NCBI GenBank assembly: GCA_003254885.1
Contig: QANT01000708.1
Location: forward strand, 54,743 to 118,742
Direction: 5' to 3'
Source: Purshia tridentata
Taxonomy: Eukaryota; Streptophyta; Magnoliopsida; Rosales; Rosaceae
Length of the DNA: 64,000 nucleotides
Shown here: piece by piece, positions 1 through 11,272 of the stretch
Layout of the letters: every line of letters begins with the position of its first letter
Position numbering within the stretch: the first letter of the stretch is position 1
Program-made: the position numbers and the translations under genes
Notes under the pieces: generated by a model
Told to the model about the DNA's origin: nothing
What the model saw: only the letters and a program-made list of their open reading frames with translations
Database searches by the model: none

Positions 1-83
1 TAAAGTGTAAATTTTGGATACAGATTTAATTGCAAAGTCTCAAGGAGGAAAAAGAAGTTTCATGTTAAGGAGCCAACAAATAC

Positions 84-2342
84 CATTGGAACAATAACAT
101 CATCCTGCCCAGTTCTCCGTAGGAATGTATAAGATAACAGACCAATACTCTGGGTAGATTTGCTAAAAGACAGGTGTAAGGACAAAGTTAGTCATACAAC
201 AATGAAATTTTGAACTCGATTCTGCAAGCAGGAAATTTTCTCTATACCATGGATAAACTAATTAACAAAAAAAGGAAGAAAAAAGCATAGAAGATAGCTA
301 GTCCAAGTGAGTGCATATATATACAGGCCCCTTCAAGTGTGGGATCCCATATTATGGGATTCCTCATGGGGGCCCATTCCATATAGTATTTAAACAATGC
401 GAACTGTCTATCTTTTAAGTCTATATTCAAAGATCATCCTTACAAAAAATTAAGCAAATCGAAAACTATTAAGCTATCAAATTTTGATCAAATAAATAAA
501 CGAACAAAATATTTCGATAAACACTTGAAATTGTGATCATTTAATCAACGGTCAAATGGTTTCCAATTAATCTAATTTTTTACAAGCACGATCCTTCAAT
601 GGAAACCAAAAAAGTAGAGGGTTCCGATTATCGAAATACAATGTGAGGTGGGCCCATGAGGGACAAATAAGCTTAAATGTGGGGTCTCATACTTGATGGG
701 GCCTGTATATATATCTTTAATCAATGATTGTTTGGGAAACCTTCAGATTTAGGACATTGGATGTGTTAATCAAATAAAAATATGTACGAGAGATCTATAT
801 CCAATTTTCCCTAAACTCAACCCAACCCAACCTTCAGTTTTAGTAGGTTGGATGTGTTGATCAACCAATGTTTGGTGTATGGTTATGGATGTGTGTGGAT
901 CGAGTTGAAAATAAATACGGTAAAGGCTTGGGGAGTTGATTGCCTCAGCTAGAATAAGAGGAAAGTAAATTAAAAGAAAAAGAAAGTAAAAATACCTTGC
1001 ACAAGTTGCACGACTAAAAACAATAACATCTGCACCCAGTCGCATGGTACTTGTTTTGAATCCATTACCATCTGAAAAATGCACATACTTGTCAGAAAAG
1101 TGTAGCTTACATAATGGGGGTTAACTCTCACGTGCCTTCCAATGCATTTGCATGAAACGCTCAGTCTGGAGGGCCAGGCAAGATTGTCATGTTTCATAGG
1201 CAATTTTTACCTCTTGCAAAAACAAAACAAATGCGAAAACCTAGGTATAAATGCAACTCTTTGAACAAAAATCCAACAACAAGAATGACATTATTGAAAG
1301 TAAACATCCACAATCACATAGTTATGCAAGTGATATGATATCAAATTAAACCAACAGCTAGTGAAAAAGAAGATCATTATACTTACATTGCCCAATAGTT
1401 GTGTTTGACTTCTTTGAAGAATAACCCAAGCTCATGCATTTGCGGATACCTTGAGGATCCATTCCACCACCATCATCTGCACAGAAAGTCCCACCATTTC
1501 CAATTTGCTTTACTGTCACATATCATCCACTAAATAGAAAGCATTTAACACATTGAAACCATACCTTGGAAAAGTAAGGCTGGAGAGTTATCTTTCATGA
1601 CACTAACTTTATCAACTTTCACGAAAGTTGCACCATTGTGTATCTGAATTAAGGTAGTGAAAAAAAGTTATAATATCAGTGTCTTTCTTCCTTTTTTTTT
1701 TCTTTTTTTTTAAACACTTTTGTTGCATTCACGCAGTGTTTGAGCAAGAAAAATAAGATAATAATAAGCGACATTATGTATAAGGGATTATTTCCCCTAC
1801 GCAGTGAAGCATATATAAGGCATAATTAACCCCATAAGCTAAAACGTACCTCATCAACACCATTATCCAAGAGCTCAGCAATGGCTGCAAATTATAAATA
1901 CACAAATAAATAAACAAAATGAGGGTAAATTAGTTGAAAGTTACGCAAAAAAAAAAACCATTTCCCTATTTCCCTAAACATGCATAATCTTACCGCCAAA
2001 GGCCCATTTATGCGAAGTAGCATTCGAATGAAGAAACTTGGGATGGACTCGGGCATGCTCCAGCTGCCCTTGGGCGAGAGATTGTCTGGTGGTGGGACCC
2101 ACAGCATAGTCTCCGGCTCTCCAGAAACTGCGAGAGTCTAGGGTTTGAGGGTCGGAGGAGACTGAGACCGGTGGCTGCTGCTTCTGGAGCTGTAGTGGAG
2201 AAGGCGTGGTTTGCAGCGGTGCTTTGTTTGCCGAGGCATTGTTCCGGTTCGGTGCTCGAAGTCCTCCACCATTCTCGTCGTCGCTGCTGTCGAGCTCCAC
2301 CAGAGGGATGGTGATGGCTTCCTTCTCTTTCTTTGGCTCCAT
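84..2342 (-). CDS. MORC-family GHKL ATPase, N-terminal part (gene continues beyond left edge)
   Basis: Nuclear ATPase of the MICRORCHIDIA family, which in plants compacts chromatin, acts in RNA-directed silencing and affects disease resistance. Six exons are visible: 2342-1994, 1884-1850, 1643-1565, 1476-1387, 1071-996 and 162-84. Together they make 708 nt (236 codons) in one frame, with GT-AG borders. Residues 1-75 are acidic and low complexity (IPLVELDSSDDE). From about residue 85 comes the family signature LEHARVHPKFLHSNATSHKW. The GHKL motifs follow: ELLDNGVDE (N box), DDGGGMD (G1), and GQYGNGFKTSTMRLGAD created across the exon 4/5 junction. Exon 6 gives STQSIGLLSYTFLRRTGQDD. The S5 domain, coiled coil and any CW zinc finger lie outside the window, so the subfamily (MORC1/2 or MORC6) is unresolved. 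Arabidopsis MORC1/2 lie near the orthologues of several genes in this window, which favours that subgroup. Confidence 0.93.
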
Positions 2343-3192
2343 TTCAAAGCACTCACGAATGTGAGCGCCAGCGATTATGGCCTGGTAAATTTATTCCGGC
2401 AGTTTTTGAGAACACAAACGCGCCGTTTTGAGACGGACGATGCATCTTGGGCTTTGGCCGCTAGAAGGTGCGTTAATCATTATAATTTGTAAGACAAATA
2501 TTTGACGGTGATGATTCGCCAGAAAATTAATTAAATCTAGGGGTTTTATGGTTTTTTTTTGTTTGTTTTAATTATAATTAATCTATTATAAATTTAGGGG
2601 TTATGTAACTCTATTCGAAAAATTGTTACAAATCTATTTAATCTTAGGCCAATTAAAAAAAAAGAATTAATATCAAATACCAAAATGATAAATAAATTAT
2701 ATAAGAATGTGTATGGACTAAAATGAAATAACAAAAAAAGACATAGTAATAAAGAGACAAAAATAAATAATTAATATCAAATACCAAAATGATAAATAAA
2801 TTATATAAGAATGTGTATCGACTAAAATGAAATAACAAAAAAAGACATAGTAATAAAGAGACAAAAATAAATAAACGTACATATCCTGTTACTATTTTTT
2901 AGTCAAAACTCCATTTTCTTGAAAAATTATTGTACATGACCATAACATCACTTGGTATGATAATATAGTATTATTAATTTATTTAAAAATTATAACACAT
3001 GTACGATTTTAATGGTATTTTTTAAGATTTAAGTTTTTTAAATTAATGATTTAGAATTATAACACGTGGTGTTATCAAAGTCTCTTTCTCATTGCTCATC
3101 ACTCGTCCAAGTCTCACACAATTAATCACCAACACCAACATACACACTCACGCAACTTAAAATAATTTACATAAGCAACTAGGTTTGGGCTC
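2343..3192. other. Upstream region of the MORC gene, AT-rich
   Basis: No gene is visible. The proximal 150 bp upstream of the MORC start is relatively GC-rich and should hold its promoter and 5' leader. From about 2500 the DNA becomes strongly AT-rich and repetitive. Confidence 0.6.
2665..2872. repeat. Two-copy tandem duplication, 104-bp unit
   Basis: Copy 1 is 2665-2768 and copy 2 is 2769-2872. They are almost identical; the visible difference is ggacta versus cgacta near the middle. The unit is AT-rich and non-coding. Confidence 0.9.
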
Positions 3193-3368
3193 ATTGATCA
3201 TTCTGGAAGAGAGTATTAAAATTTATTGACCATTATGGTAAAAAAAAAAAAAAGAAGGGCATATTGACTAATTTAGTATTATTGATCATTCTGGAAGAGA
3301 GTATTAAAATTTATTGACCATTATGGTAAAAAAAAAAAGAAGAAGGGCATATTGACTAATTTAGTATT
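3193..3368. repeat. Two-copy tandem duplication, 88-bp unit
   Basis: Copy 1 is 3193-3280 and copy 2 is 3281-3368. Both start attgatcattctggaag and carry an internal A-run; the copies differ only in that run (an AAG insertion). Confidence 0.9.
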
Positions 3369-4434
3369 TAGAAATGTTTGATTGATTTTAATGTAATCTT
3401 TTTTCTTATTCTTAAATAATAAATACACCGAAAGAGTCGAGTATAAAAAGCAGATAAAAATCAAGTAGAGGATGTGGATTCCATTATTTCCATACAATTT
3501 TGGCGCAAGAGATATCCAATACTCGGTTATACAGTTATACTAATCCCGCTAACCAAACATGCCAAATGCACCCGAAACACAAAAAAACTCGTATCCCAAC
3601 TCCTTTTGACCGAAGCTATCCCCACGTTTGGCTTGAACTTTGAACAGTCGCTCGCTGGGTGCTAGGCTCATTTTCCCTTCCATATTTCCATTGCCCATTC
3701 TCAAAAGGTACTGTATTTCTCTTCCTCTGTCTATATGAATTGTACTGCAATGCTCTCTTACATTTAGCTATGGTTCTTCGACCGCTGAAGTTCTCCTCAC
3801 AGTTTCTCACAGTTTCTCGTATTAGGTATCTAATTTATGGTAAAAGCAAAACATGAAGGCAATAGGGTGAAGCTTTAATGATGTTTAATTAGAGTTCACA
3901 ATTGCTATGGAAATTGTTCATCTTTAATAGACTAAAGAAGAACCCATTAGCGTATTTAGCCATTCCTTGGTCCAATTAGGTTACTAAATGAATAGGGTAT
4001 TCAAAAATGTGTATTGGTGACCCACTTAACGTGGATGCTCATCTGTCTATGCTGATGGCTCATTTGTGATGATCTGCTTGAATATGCTGCTTGTTACAAA
4101 ATATACATTTTGGAAGTGGGTGGAGTAAGCACCATGATAGGTCTGTTTTCATGAAAATTGTTTCCATAAAATGTTATAGAATCGTATCTGATAGAGAGTT
4201 TATTTGTTTTTATTGCAACGGTATTTGGTTGAGGAATGCTTGACCATAAGAGGTTCAGAAATTTTCTTTATATCTTTTGGGGAATGCAATTTGTAAATTC
4301 TCTTTGTAATAGAACTTGATGCCTTTTAATTTGACAGCACCTTTTCATTCTGTGCAAGATTTATGATAATAAACTAATTTATCTCACTACTATTTAATGC
4401 TTTTGAGGCAATTTAGCAGTTTCCAACTTTGGAA
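3369..4434 (+). other. Promoter and 5' leader region of the RTE1-like gene
   Basis: Contains no convincing coding exon. A stretch around 3620-3707 followed by gtactg could be a non-coding first exon with its donor, joined to the coding exon that starts before 4435. That exon call is an inference from layout only; no transcript evidence is available. Confidence 0.35.
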
Positions 4435-5494
4435 ATGGAAGCAAATGCAGGCCCTGAGCACCACTTGATGATTGATGGAAGTGCTTCACCAAATTTGCAA
4501 ATTGACCCTAGAAGAGCCCGGTTTCCATGCTGCATTGTGTGGACACCCCTTCCTGTTATCTCATGGTTGATTCCGTTCGTTGGCCACATTGGCATATGCA
4601 GAGAAGATGGTGTGATATTGGACTTTGCAGGGCCCAATTTTGTGTGTGTGGATGACTTTGCTTTTGGAGCAGCAACTCGCTACATCCAAATAAGCAAAGA
4701 AAAGGTATATGCTGCTCTTCATATCTGAACCATGGTTTCAGCTCCTAAGTAATTACTTTTTATAAAATTGTTGCCATTGCTGGCATTCCACCAGCTGGCA
4801 ACATGGCATATATTGGAGTTTGGTGAGCAGTGGGCACTGTTATCAGTGCACCAAACAGGAGAAGCATGGAATTACTAAACCCCTAATTCACGAGCAGGGA
4901 GACCCCTTTTATACTACCTTGATTTGGTGCAATGAGTGTGATGCATACAAGTTGGGATACTTTGAAAATTGTGGCAGCATTGAGTGCATACGAGCAGATC
5001 TTTTAGTTCAACATTTTTTTTTTCTCATCTGCTCAGAGTTAATTTATGCTCATCATAATTTTTGACAGCAGTGTTACGGTATTTCCCATCCATCTGTGCA
5101 CCAAAGTGAGGATCAATACGGGCAGGATGAACCTGGAAGACACGTGTTGACATGGGATGATGCACTTCGGAAGGGCACTCAGGAATTCCAACACCGATCT
5201 TATAACCTTTTTACTTGCAATTGCCACTCCTTTGTAGCCAACAACCTAAACAGGTTAGGTTTTCGTACTGGTGGGTGGAATGTTGTGAACCTTGCAGCTC
5301 TGATCTTTCTTAAGGGTGAATGGGTGAGCATAATGTCCGTGGTGCGCTCCTTTTTACCATTTCTAGTAACATTCAGTGTTGGAGTTGCAATTGGAGGTTC
5401 AACCTTCCTAACATACTTTGGATTCTTCACCACCTTTCTTGTTGGTTGGTTTCTTGTCGGTACTTACTGTTTCAAGAATTTGATCCAATTGTAG
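4435..5494 (+). CDS. RTE1/RTH-like membrane protein (DUF778/TMEM222 family)
   Basis: Plant member of the REVERSION-TO-ETHYLENE-SENSITIVITY family. Arabidopsis RTE1 is an ER/Golgi protein that associates with the ETR1 receptor and represses ethylene responses; RTH is its homologue. Two coding exons, 4435-4704 and 5069-5494, join in phase 0 to give about 231 aa. The first ATG at 4435 opens [10 protein letters not shown]. Family signatures: [19 protein letters not shown] (about residue 32), [32 protein letters not shown], and the Cys/His motif [19 protein letters not shown]. Two hydrophobic segments near the C-terminus ([17 protein letters not shown] and [16 protein letters not shown]) are likely membrane spans, and the protein ends KNLIQL as in RTE1. 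The exon 2 acceptor is a CAGCAG tandem site. Which paralogue it is remains open. Arabidopsis RTH neighbours TRXh1, as here, which favours RTH. Confidence 0.93.
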
Positions 5495-6999
5495 AGTCTG
5501 CTATTTGTTTGTCAAATATAAAAAATTTGGTTTTAGAGACCATGTGATTCAGAATGTATAGAACATTGGCAGTTGCCAGCTACTTTGGACATTTAAATTA
5601 CTAGGTATCTGTTTCCTTCCAAAAAGTTTTGATCTTAAGAATTGAAGGTTATTCCATTTGTAGTTTATACTGGGGTAACTAGGCTGTGATCTCTGTGCAG
5701 CGTAGAGTTTTACTATATTACTATCTATATTTTCGTTGTTAAATGGATTATTTGTTAATTCTAATTAACAAGCAGGAGAATAAAGGGTGTAACGGATTCT
5801 ACAGTCTTGGTCCGTTATGCCAGAGTCCCCAAAGAATCAAACCTGGACCTTTTTGCACTTTTCAAGCTTCCATTGGATGCAAACAAAGCTTGAATCCTAG
5901 AAAACATGATCTTTTTCTTTCACCGAACATGTGGCCCATGGCGGGATGATAAATAACAATGTTTTTTTTAAAAAAAAAAATTTGGAAAGTGGAGATTCGA
6001 ACATGGGTCTTTTCAATATTGTGTCGAGAAAACAAATGCCACTAGTTCAATAAATAGATGGTGGATGGTAAATAACATCGACACTTGTATGGTGTAATGT
6101 GTATCAATTCGATATCATCAGGAGGGTCGGCAAATTTTGATACATAGAATAATACTCAAATTCGACACAAATATAGCAGATTTGGATTTGTCATTTCTTG
6201 ACACGAACATGAATATGATATTCTTCGCTAAATACGAATAATAAACGAGTCAAGTTAGTGTCAAATTGTAACACAGTTGTAGCATACAAAATATGTTTAA
6301 CTAGTATTATAAAAACAAGTTAGAGCCTTTTGCTTAGATAACAACCATTCATCCGTATTATATGTATTATAATACGTGAATTAGATTATTAGATAACACC
6401 ACACAATGAACTTATGCATGACAATGTTAAATGTGCCACAAAAACAAAAAAGAAAAACAGATTTCTTTCCCACATTTTTTTATTGGAATTTTTTTTTTTC
6501 TCGCATTTAGTAATTAACGATCGAAATTACATGAAAAATGGAATGGAAATCCCTGCAATAATTTCTACAGATGTTTCAACATTCTATGTCTAGCCACAAT
6601 CAAATCACATGATAATACTTCCACCGAAAAGTAATTTCCACCGATCCTACGGTTAAGATTTAAGGTCCATATTTCATTATGTGGGCTGGCCTGCACCGCG
6701 TCCACCATAAATCCCCACCTAACCTTTTCTTTTTTTGATTGAATTGAACCCCACCGATCCTTAATTACGCGGCATACAGGTCTTTACGTTGCATGGGAAT
6801 CTCCTTTATTGTACATATGTCATATCGATGATGGCAGACTCGTAATTAACTGGAATTCCGAGGTCTATCCCGTAGTGATAAACAGCTGCGGTTTGCATAT
6901 TAAAGGAGTGAGAGTCCGAAACCGACACACAAAAGCAGAGGCGTTTATCTTCTGTGGTGTTTTCTGTTTGTTTCAGGAGAAAATTTCAAGGAACGAGAA
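5495..6999. other. Intergenic region between the RTE1-like and thioredoxin genes
   Basis: No gene is seen. The first few hundred bases are probably the 3' UTR of the RTE1-like gene. The stretch 6060-6320 contains repeated gacac/gtgtc words of the kind found in plant LTRs, but no boundaries or target-site duplication could be recognised. The last 200 bp should contain the thioredoxin promoter and leader. Confidence 0.5.
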
Positions 7000-8917
7000 A
7001 TGGCAGCAGAGGAGGGACAAGTTTTCAGTTGCCACACCGTGGATGCATGGAATGAGCAGCTCCAGAAGGGCAACGACTCCAACAAACTGGTATTTTGTTT
7101 TATTAATCACTCTAAATTAAAATTCTTGTATACTTTTTTGATTATGGATTTGATTTGCTATTTGTGGTTTTGGGCTAAGTAGTGGGGTTCGTTTGGTTGT
7201 GCTCATCTGATTTAATTTCCTATTAGATTCATGTTTAGCATGATCATGATGCACTATGTGTTTACACTGATTAGTGATTATTAATTAGTATTGTCTGCAA
7301 TTATTGGATTTTCTTATGAATTTTGTTTTTCCTTAATGGAAATTATAAAGGCTTTGGCTGCCTTCGTTTTTGAAAAGCATGTTGGAGTAAGCAGGTTAAA
7401 AAATTGGCTTCTTTTCCTCAGCATTTATTTATTTTTTTTAAATTTAGAGGTATGTTTCTTTCCTCTGTATTTAGTTTTAGCCAGAGATCGATTAGAAGTT
7501 ATCCACAGGGTAAAATATAACTAAAATAATTAAATATTATGACTAAGGATCTTCTCTCATGTCTTTTAGCTGTTCTCTTATGGCCAAAAGGTCAAAGTAA
7601 TTAGCTAATTATACATGATGCCTCTAGTTAATTTTTGTTTGACCCACCCTACTAGTGCCTTTCATAAATTTTTGTAAGTTCTTAGAGGTAGAACCTTTTC
7701 CATAAGTTTTTCTTTTTTAATATTTGGAACACAAAAACAGCTGTCATATGACATGTTGCTCATTTTTTCTTGTTAAAAGAATATCCCAACGCAAAGATTA
7801 TATTTTCCTACATCATGTTTGCCTCTGGCTTGTTGTCGTTCTCTTTTTTTGTTTTTTGATCTATATTCTTACAAACGGCATGGAGATGCTTAGGGCTGTT
7901 TACTCTGTTAGTTTTTGTTTGACGTACCCTACCATCAACTGCCCCTTTCATTTTTAAAACTATAACTAATAATAACTAATAATGATTGTAAAGAATATAC
8001 ATTTCAAATTTTTTTCTGTTTTTCTTTTGTTTGTTGAATGTGGAGTTTTAGAGAACTAGTGCTAGCAAGACTGAAGAACAGGGAGAAAATTGTTAGTTGT
8101 CATATGCAAGATTGCAAGTCATTGAATGGGTGGCTCAAAAAGACTGATTTTAAGATAAGGTTATATTGTAATGTTAAGCATTTTGAGAATAATACATTAT
8201 TGATATCAAGTTACTCTTCTTATGTACTTACATATGTATGTTTTTTGGTCAACTAGTTATAATGGGGTTACACAATGTGGGCTAGCCCAAAATTTTCAAC
8301 TCTTATAGGATGAAACCAAAATATCCCTCTTTATTAAAGTAGCAAGCATGCCACATTGCCACTAGGTTTCAAGAAGCCATGGTGTTGACATGAAAATAGT
8401 CATGGTAGGTAGGGAAAGGTACTGGTGTTGTATGTGGATGACAAAAGTAATTGATGAGAGGGATAAAAGTTTACTATGCTTATCTTCTCATAGTGAAGTT
8501 ATATTGTTTCTTTCACTTCTTTCTCATCTGCTGAGTACTTCAATCTATCCAGATCGTTGTTGATTTCACTGCTTCATGGTGTGGACCATGCCGCTTCATT
8601 GCGCCATTCTTGGCAGAGCTGGCTAAGAAACTGCCAAATGTCATATTCCTAAAGGTTGATGTGGATGAGTTGAAGGTAATATGAAAAAATTAAATCAAAC
8701 TAAAATCTCTTTGCAAAATCAAATTTATTTAGAACCACTGTAAAAGTTGACTTTCAATTGATTTTTATTGTAGACTATTGCCCAAGATTGGGCTGTAGAG
8801 GCAATGCCAACCTTCGTGTTTGTGAAACAAGGGAAGATTGTGGACAAGGTGGTGGGAGCAAAAAAAGATGAACTGCAGCAGACTATAGCAAAGCACATAG
8901 CCACTTCTTCTGCCTGA
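7000..8917 (+). CDS. Thioredoxin h (subgroup I, TRXh1-like)
   Basis: Cytosolic thiol-disulfide oxidoreductase, reduced by NADPH-thioredoxin reductase and acting on many disulfide-containing targets. Three exons join in phase 0: 7000-7089 (30 codons), 8553-8675 (41) and 8774-8917 (47 plus stop), giving 118 aa, normal for the family. The active-site motif is [11 protein letters not shown] at about residues 35-45, followed by the cis-Pro motif AMPTFVF and the C-terminal [12 protein letters not shown], nearly identical to Arabidopsis TRXh1. The N-terminus [18 protein letters not shown] has no signal or transit peptide. The Cys near residue 11 is common in plant h-type proteins. Intron 1 is long (about 1.46 kb); intron positions fit the conserved plant Trx h pattern. 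Start is the first ATG in frame. Confidence 0.97.
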
Positions 8918-9371
8918 TTATGATAATATATTTTCATTATGCCTATATGAGGCCACAAACCTTCTAGTTGCTACCAGTCTAGACTTATGTTTATAATCCT
9001 TTGATTTGCACTATCTCTTGTGTGGTACTTTTCATATGGTTGCTATATAAATACAGTTCTATGATCTATAGCTTATTTCATGTTTTTGTTAGAGTTGTGC
9101 TTTTAGAACTGCTAAAAACGCTTTCATATGGAAATTCTGTTTAGTTTTGGTATGTTGGTGAATGTTGCAGTATATAAAATTCTACTGGTGCACCGATTGT
9201 TTTGGTAGCCTTGGTAATTTGGCATGTTGTGTTTAAGCTTAGATTGGAATTAGGAGCTTGGGGTGTTCGGGAGGAGAAAAGCTTACTTATAACAGGAATA
9301 GAAACTGACTTGACATTTCAAGAGAGTTTCTGTCTTGAAATTGTAGAAAGTTTTATATAATAAAATATAAA
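8918..9371. other. Thioredoxin 3' flank
   Basis: Probable 3' UTR and downstream sequence of the thioredoxin gene. No other feature is recognised up to the transposon boundary at 9372. Confidence 0.5.
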
Positions 9372-10282
9372 GGATTAAATACGTTTTTAGTTCCTGTGTT
9401 TTACTCCAAAAACAAATTTAATCCTTGTGGTTTTAAAATTCTGATTTTAGTCCTTGGGTTTTACTCTAAAAACAAATTTGGTCCTCGTAATTTCAAAATT
9501 CCAGTTTTGGTTCTTGGGTTTTTGTCTATTTCTAATTTTGATCCTTTGGTTTTTGTCTATTTGCAATTTTCATCATTAAATATTTATATATGTTATTTTG
9601 ACTTTTTTTAAATAGAATTTTTTTTAAAAAGAAATTATTCTTCCTTCAAAAGAATTAGTGGAGTTAAATGAGTTGCTAAAAATAAGGGGAGGTGTGATTT
9701 TTTATTTCATTTTATTTTTCAATTCTAATTATTCTATTTTATTATTTTACTCTCAAAATATTAAGTTGTTTGATTTTAATATTTTAATTAACAAAAGGCA
9801 ATGTTGGATTTTTGAATGTTTAACCTTCCTCTTCATTCTCCCATTATATATACTAGTCTCTTGTCACAAGTGTTGAGCGTATCAATTGACTTTTCTAAAT
9901 ATTTAATTAAAAATTTTAATAATTTATTTGTCTTAAAATAATAGTGGTGTGGAAGTGAATTGCTAAAAATAAGGGTGTAATACTATTTTTTTGTTTTTTT
10001 TTAATTTTAATTATTCTATTTTACATTTTTGTCTTTTACTAATAAATAATATTATGAATACCTATTTTTTAAGTGGGGTATTTTTGAAATTCATAAATTT
10101 AACCATTTTACTCTCCTTCTGGCTTTATATATATAGATAAATACATGTAATTTGCAAAATACCACTGAAGGACCAAAATTGTTAATGAACGAAAACCCAA
10201 GGATCAAAATTAGAATTTTGAAACCACAAGAACTAAATTTGTTTTTCGTGTAAAACACAATGACCAAAAATGTAATTAACCC
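9372..10282. mobile_element. Non-autonomous Mutator-like element (MULE-type MITE)
   Basis: A 911-bp element bounded by long terminal inverted repeats of roughly 100 bp or more. The left arm starts ggattaaatacgttttta and the right arm, read on the minus strand, starts gggttaattacattttt. Both continue through matching blocks such as aaaacaaattt(a), ttgtggttt.aaaattct and ccttgggttt. The element is flanked by a perfect 9-bp direct repeat aaatataaa at 9363-9371 and 10283-10291. A 9-bp target-site duplication with long inverted termini is the hallmark of the Mutator superfamily. The AT-rich interior has no transposase reading frame, so the copy is non-autonomous. Confidence 0.85.
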
Positions 10283-10291
10283 AAATATAAA

Positions 10292-11272
10292 AGCATAGGT
10301 ACCATCACATTATTGAATTGGAATACCAAATCAGTCCTATTTTGTAAAGAAGTTTCTCGCGGAGGGAGTATTGTGAATTAAACAAAGATGTTTTTAAGCT
10401 TACAAAACACCTTCCCTCGTGAATTACGTAAAAAAAGCTGCTTCTTAGTGGCCTCTTATGACTGTCTTTTTTCTGATGTTTGACTGAAACAAACAAAGAT
10501 ATTTTTGGCATGTTCACCGTCAAAGGGAGATTAACAATTCAATTAAAAATGAAAGCCAGCAGTCACTTATCCTGGTTTCACTTTTTCTTTGGGGGTTGTG
10601 AGAGGGAATTTAATTATAATGACCAATATGGCAATATTCTTTTCTTTTTTTTGACAAATGAAATGATCACCAATATTACTTATTTTTTGGCAAATAATCA
10701 ACCAATATTATATCCCTAATTGCAAAAAAATAAGTTTATAGTGGACCCAAAGAGGAAGAATCAAGAAACATTGTAAAATGGACATTTTTTCAGAAACTGC
10801 ACAGTAAACAAATGGTCATACTAGGATCCTCTCCTAACATGGACCTAAACACCTAAATGGGGCATTGTTGTTCCCCAACAATACATGAACAGTAAATCAT
10901 TCAACACAGGAGAAAAAAAAAACACACATAATTTCCCAGTGCCCATATCCCGTAAAAAGCCGAGGACCGGGGCCTAAACCCTAGGGCCCAAATTCTAGGA
11001 CCCTAGGAATCTACCAACTCACCTAAGTAACAATCACTATCTTACACAAGTCCATTAACCTCACTTAAATTAACAACTACTTGCCTTTGGCTACAAATAT
11101 GAAATGCCCTTCTCCAGGGCTACTCTTCATCTGAAAAAAAAACTATGGCACTCCACCTAACTAGACTTCTATCTCCCTGTACTTTTACCTCTTATTTTTC
11201 TTCGCTTGCTTCTCTTGCTGTGGTATATAATTTAGTGATTAGGTGATTATGATATGTTATTTCACTCTTTCA
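10292..11272. other. Intergenic region and probable 3' UTR of the beta-galactosidase gene
   Basis: No coding feature is recognised. The part nearest 11272 is the likely 3' UTR of the minus-strand beta-galactosidase gene. Confidence 0.5.

Noticed and set aside
6060-6320. LTR-like words (gacacgaa, gagtcaagttagtgtcaa)
   Set aside because: No paired LTR, no TG..CA ends, no primer-binding site and no target-site duplication could be found.
8038-8256. 72-codon frame inside thioredoxin intron 1
   Set aside because: Lies fully inside a well-supported intron and has no recognisable similarity.
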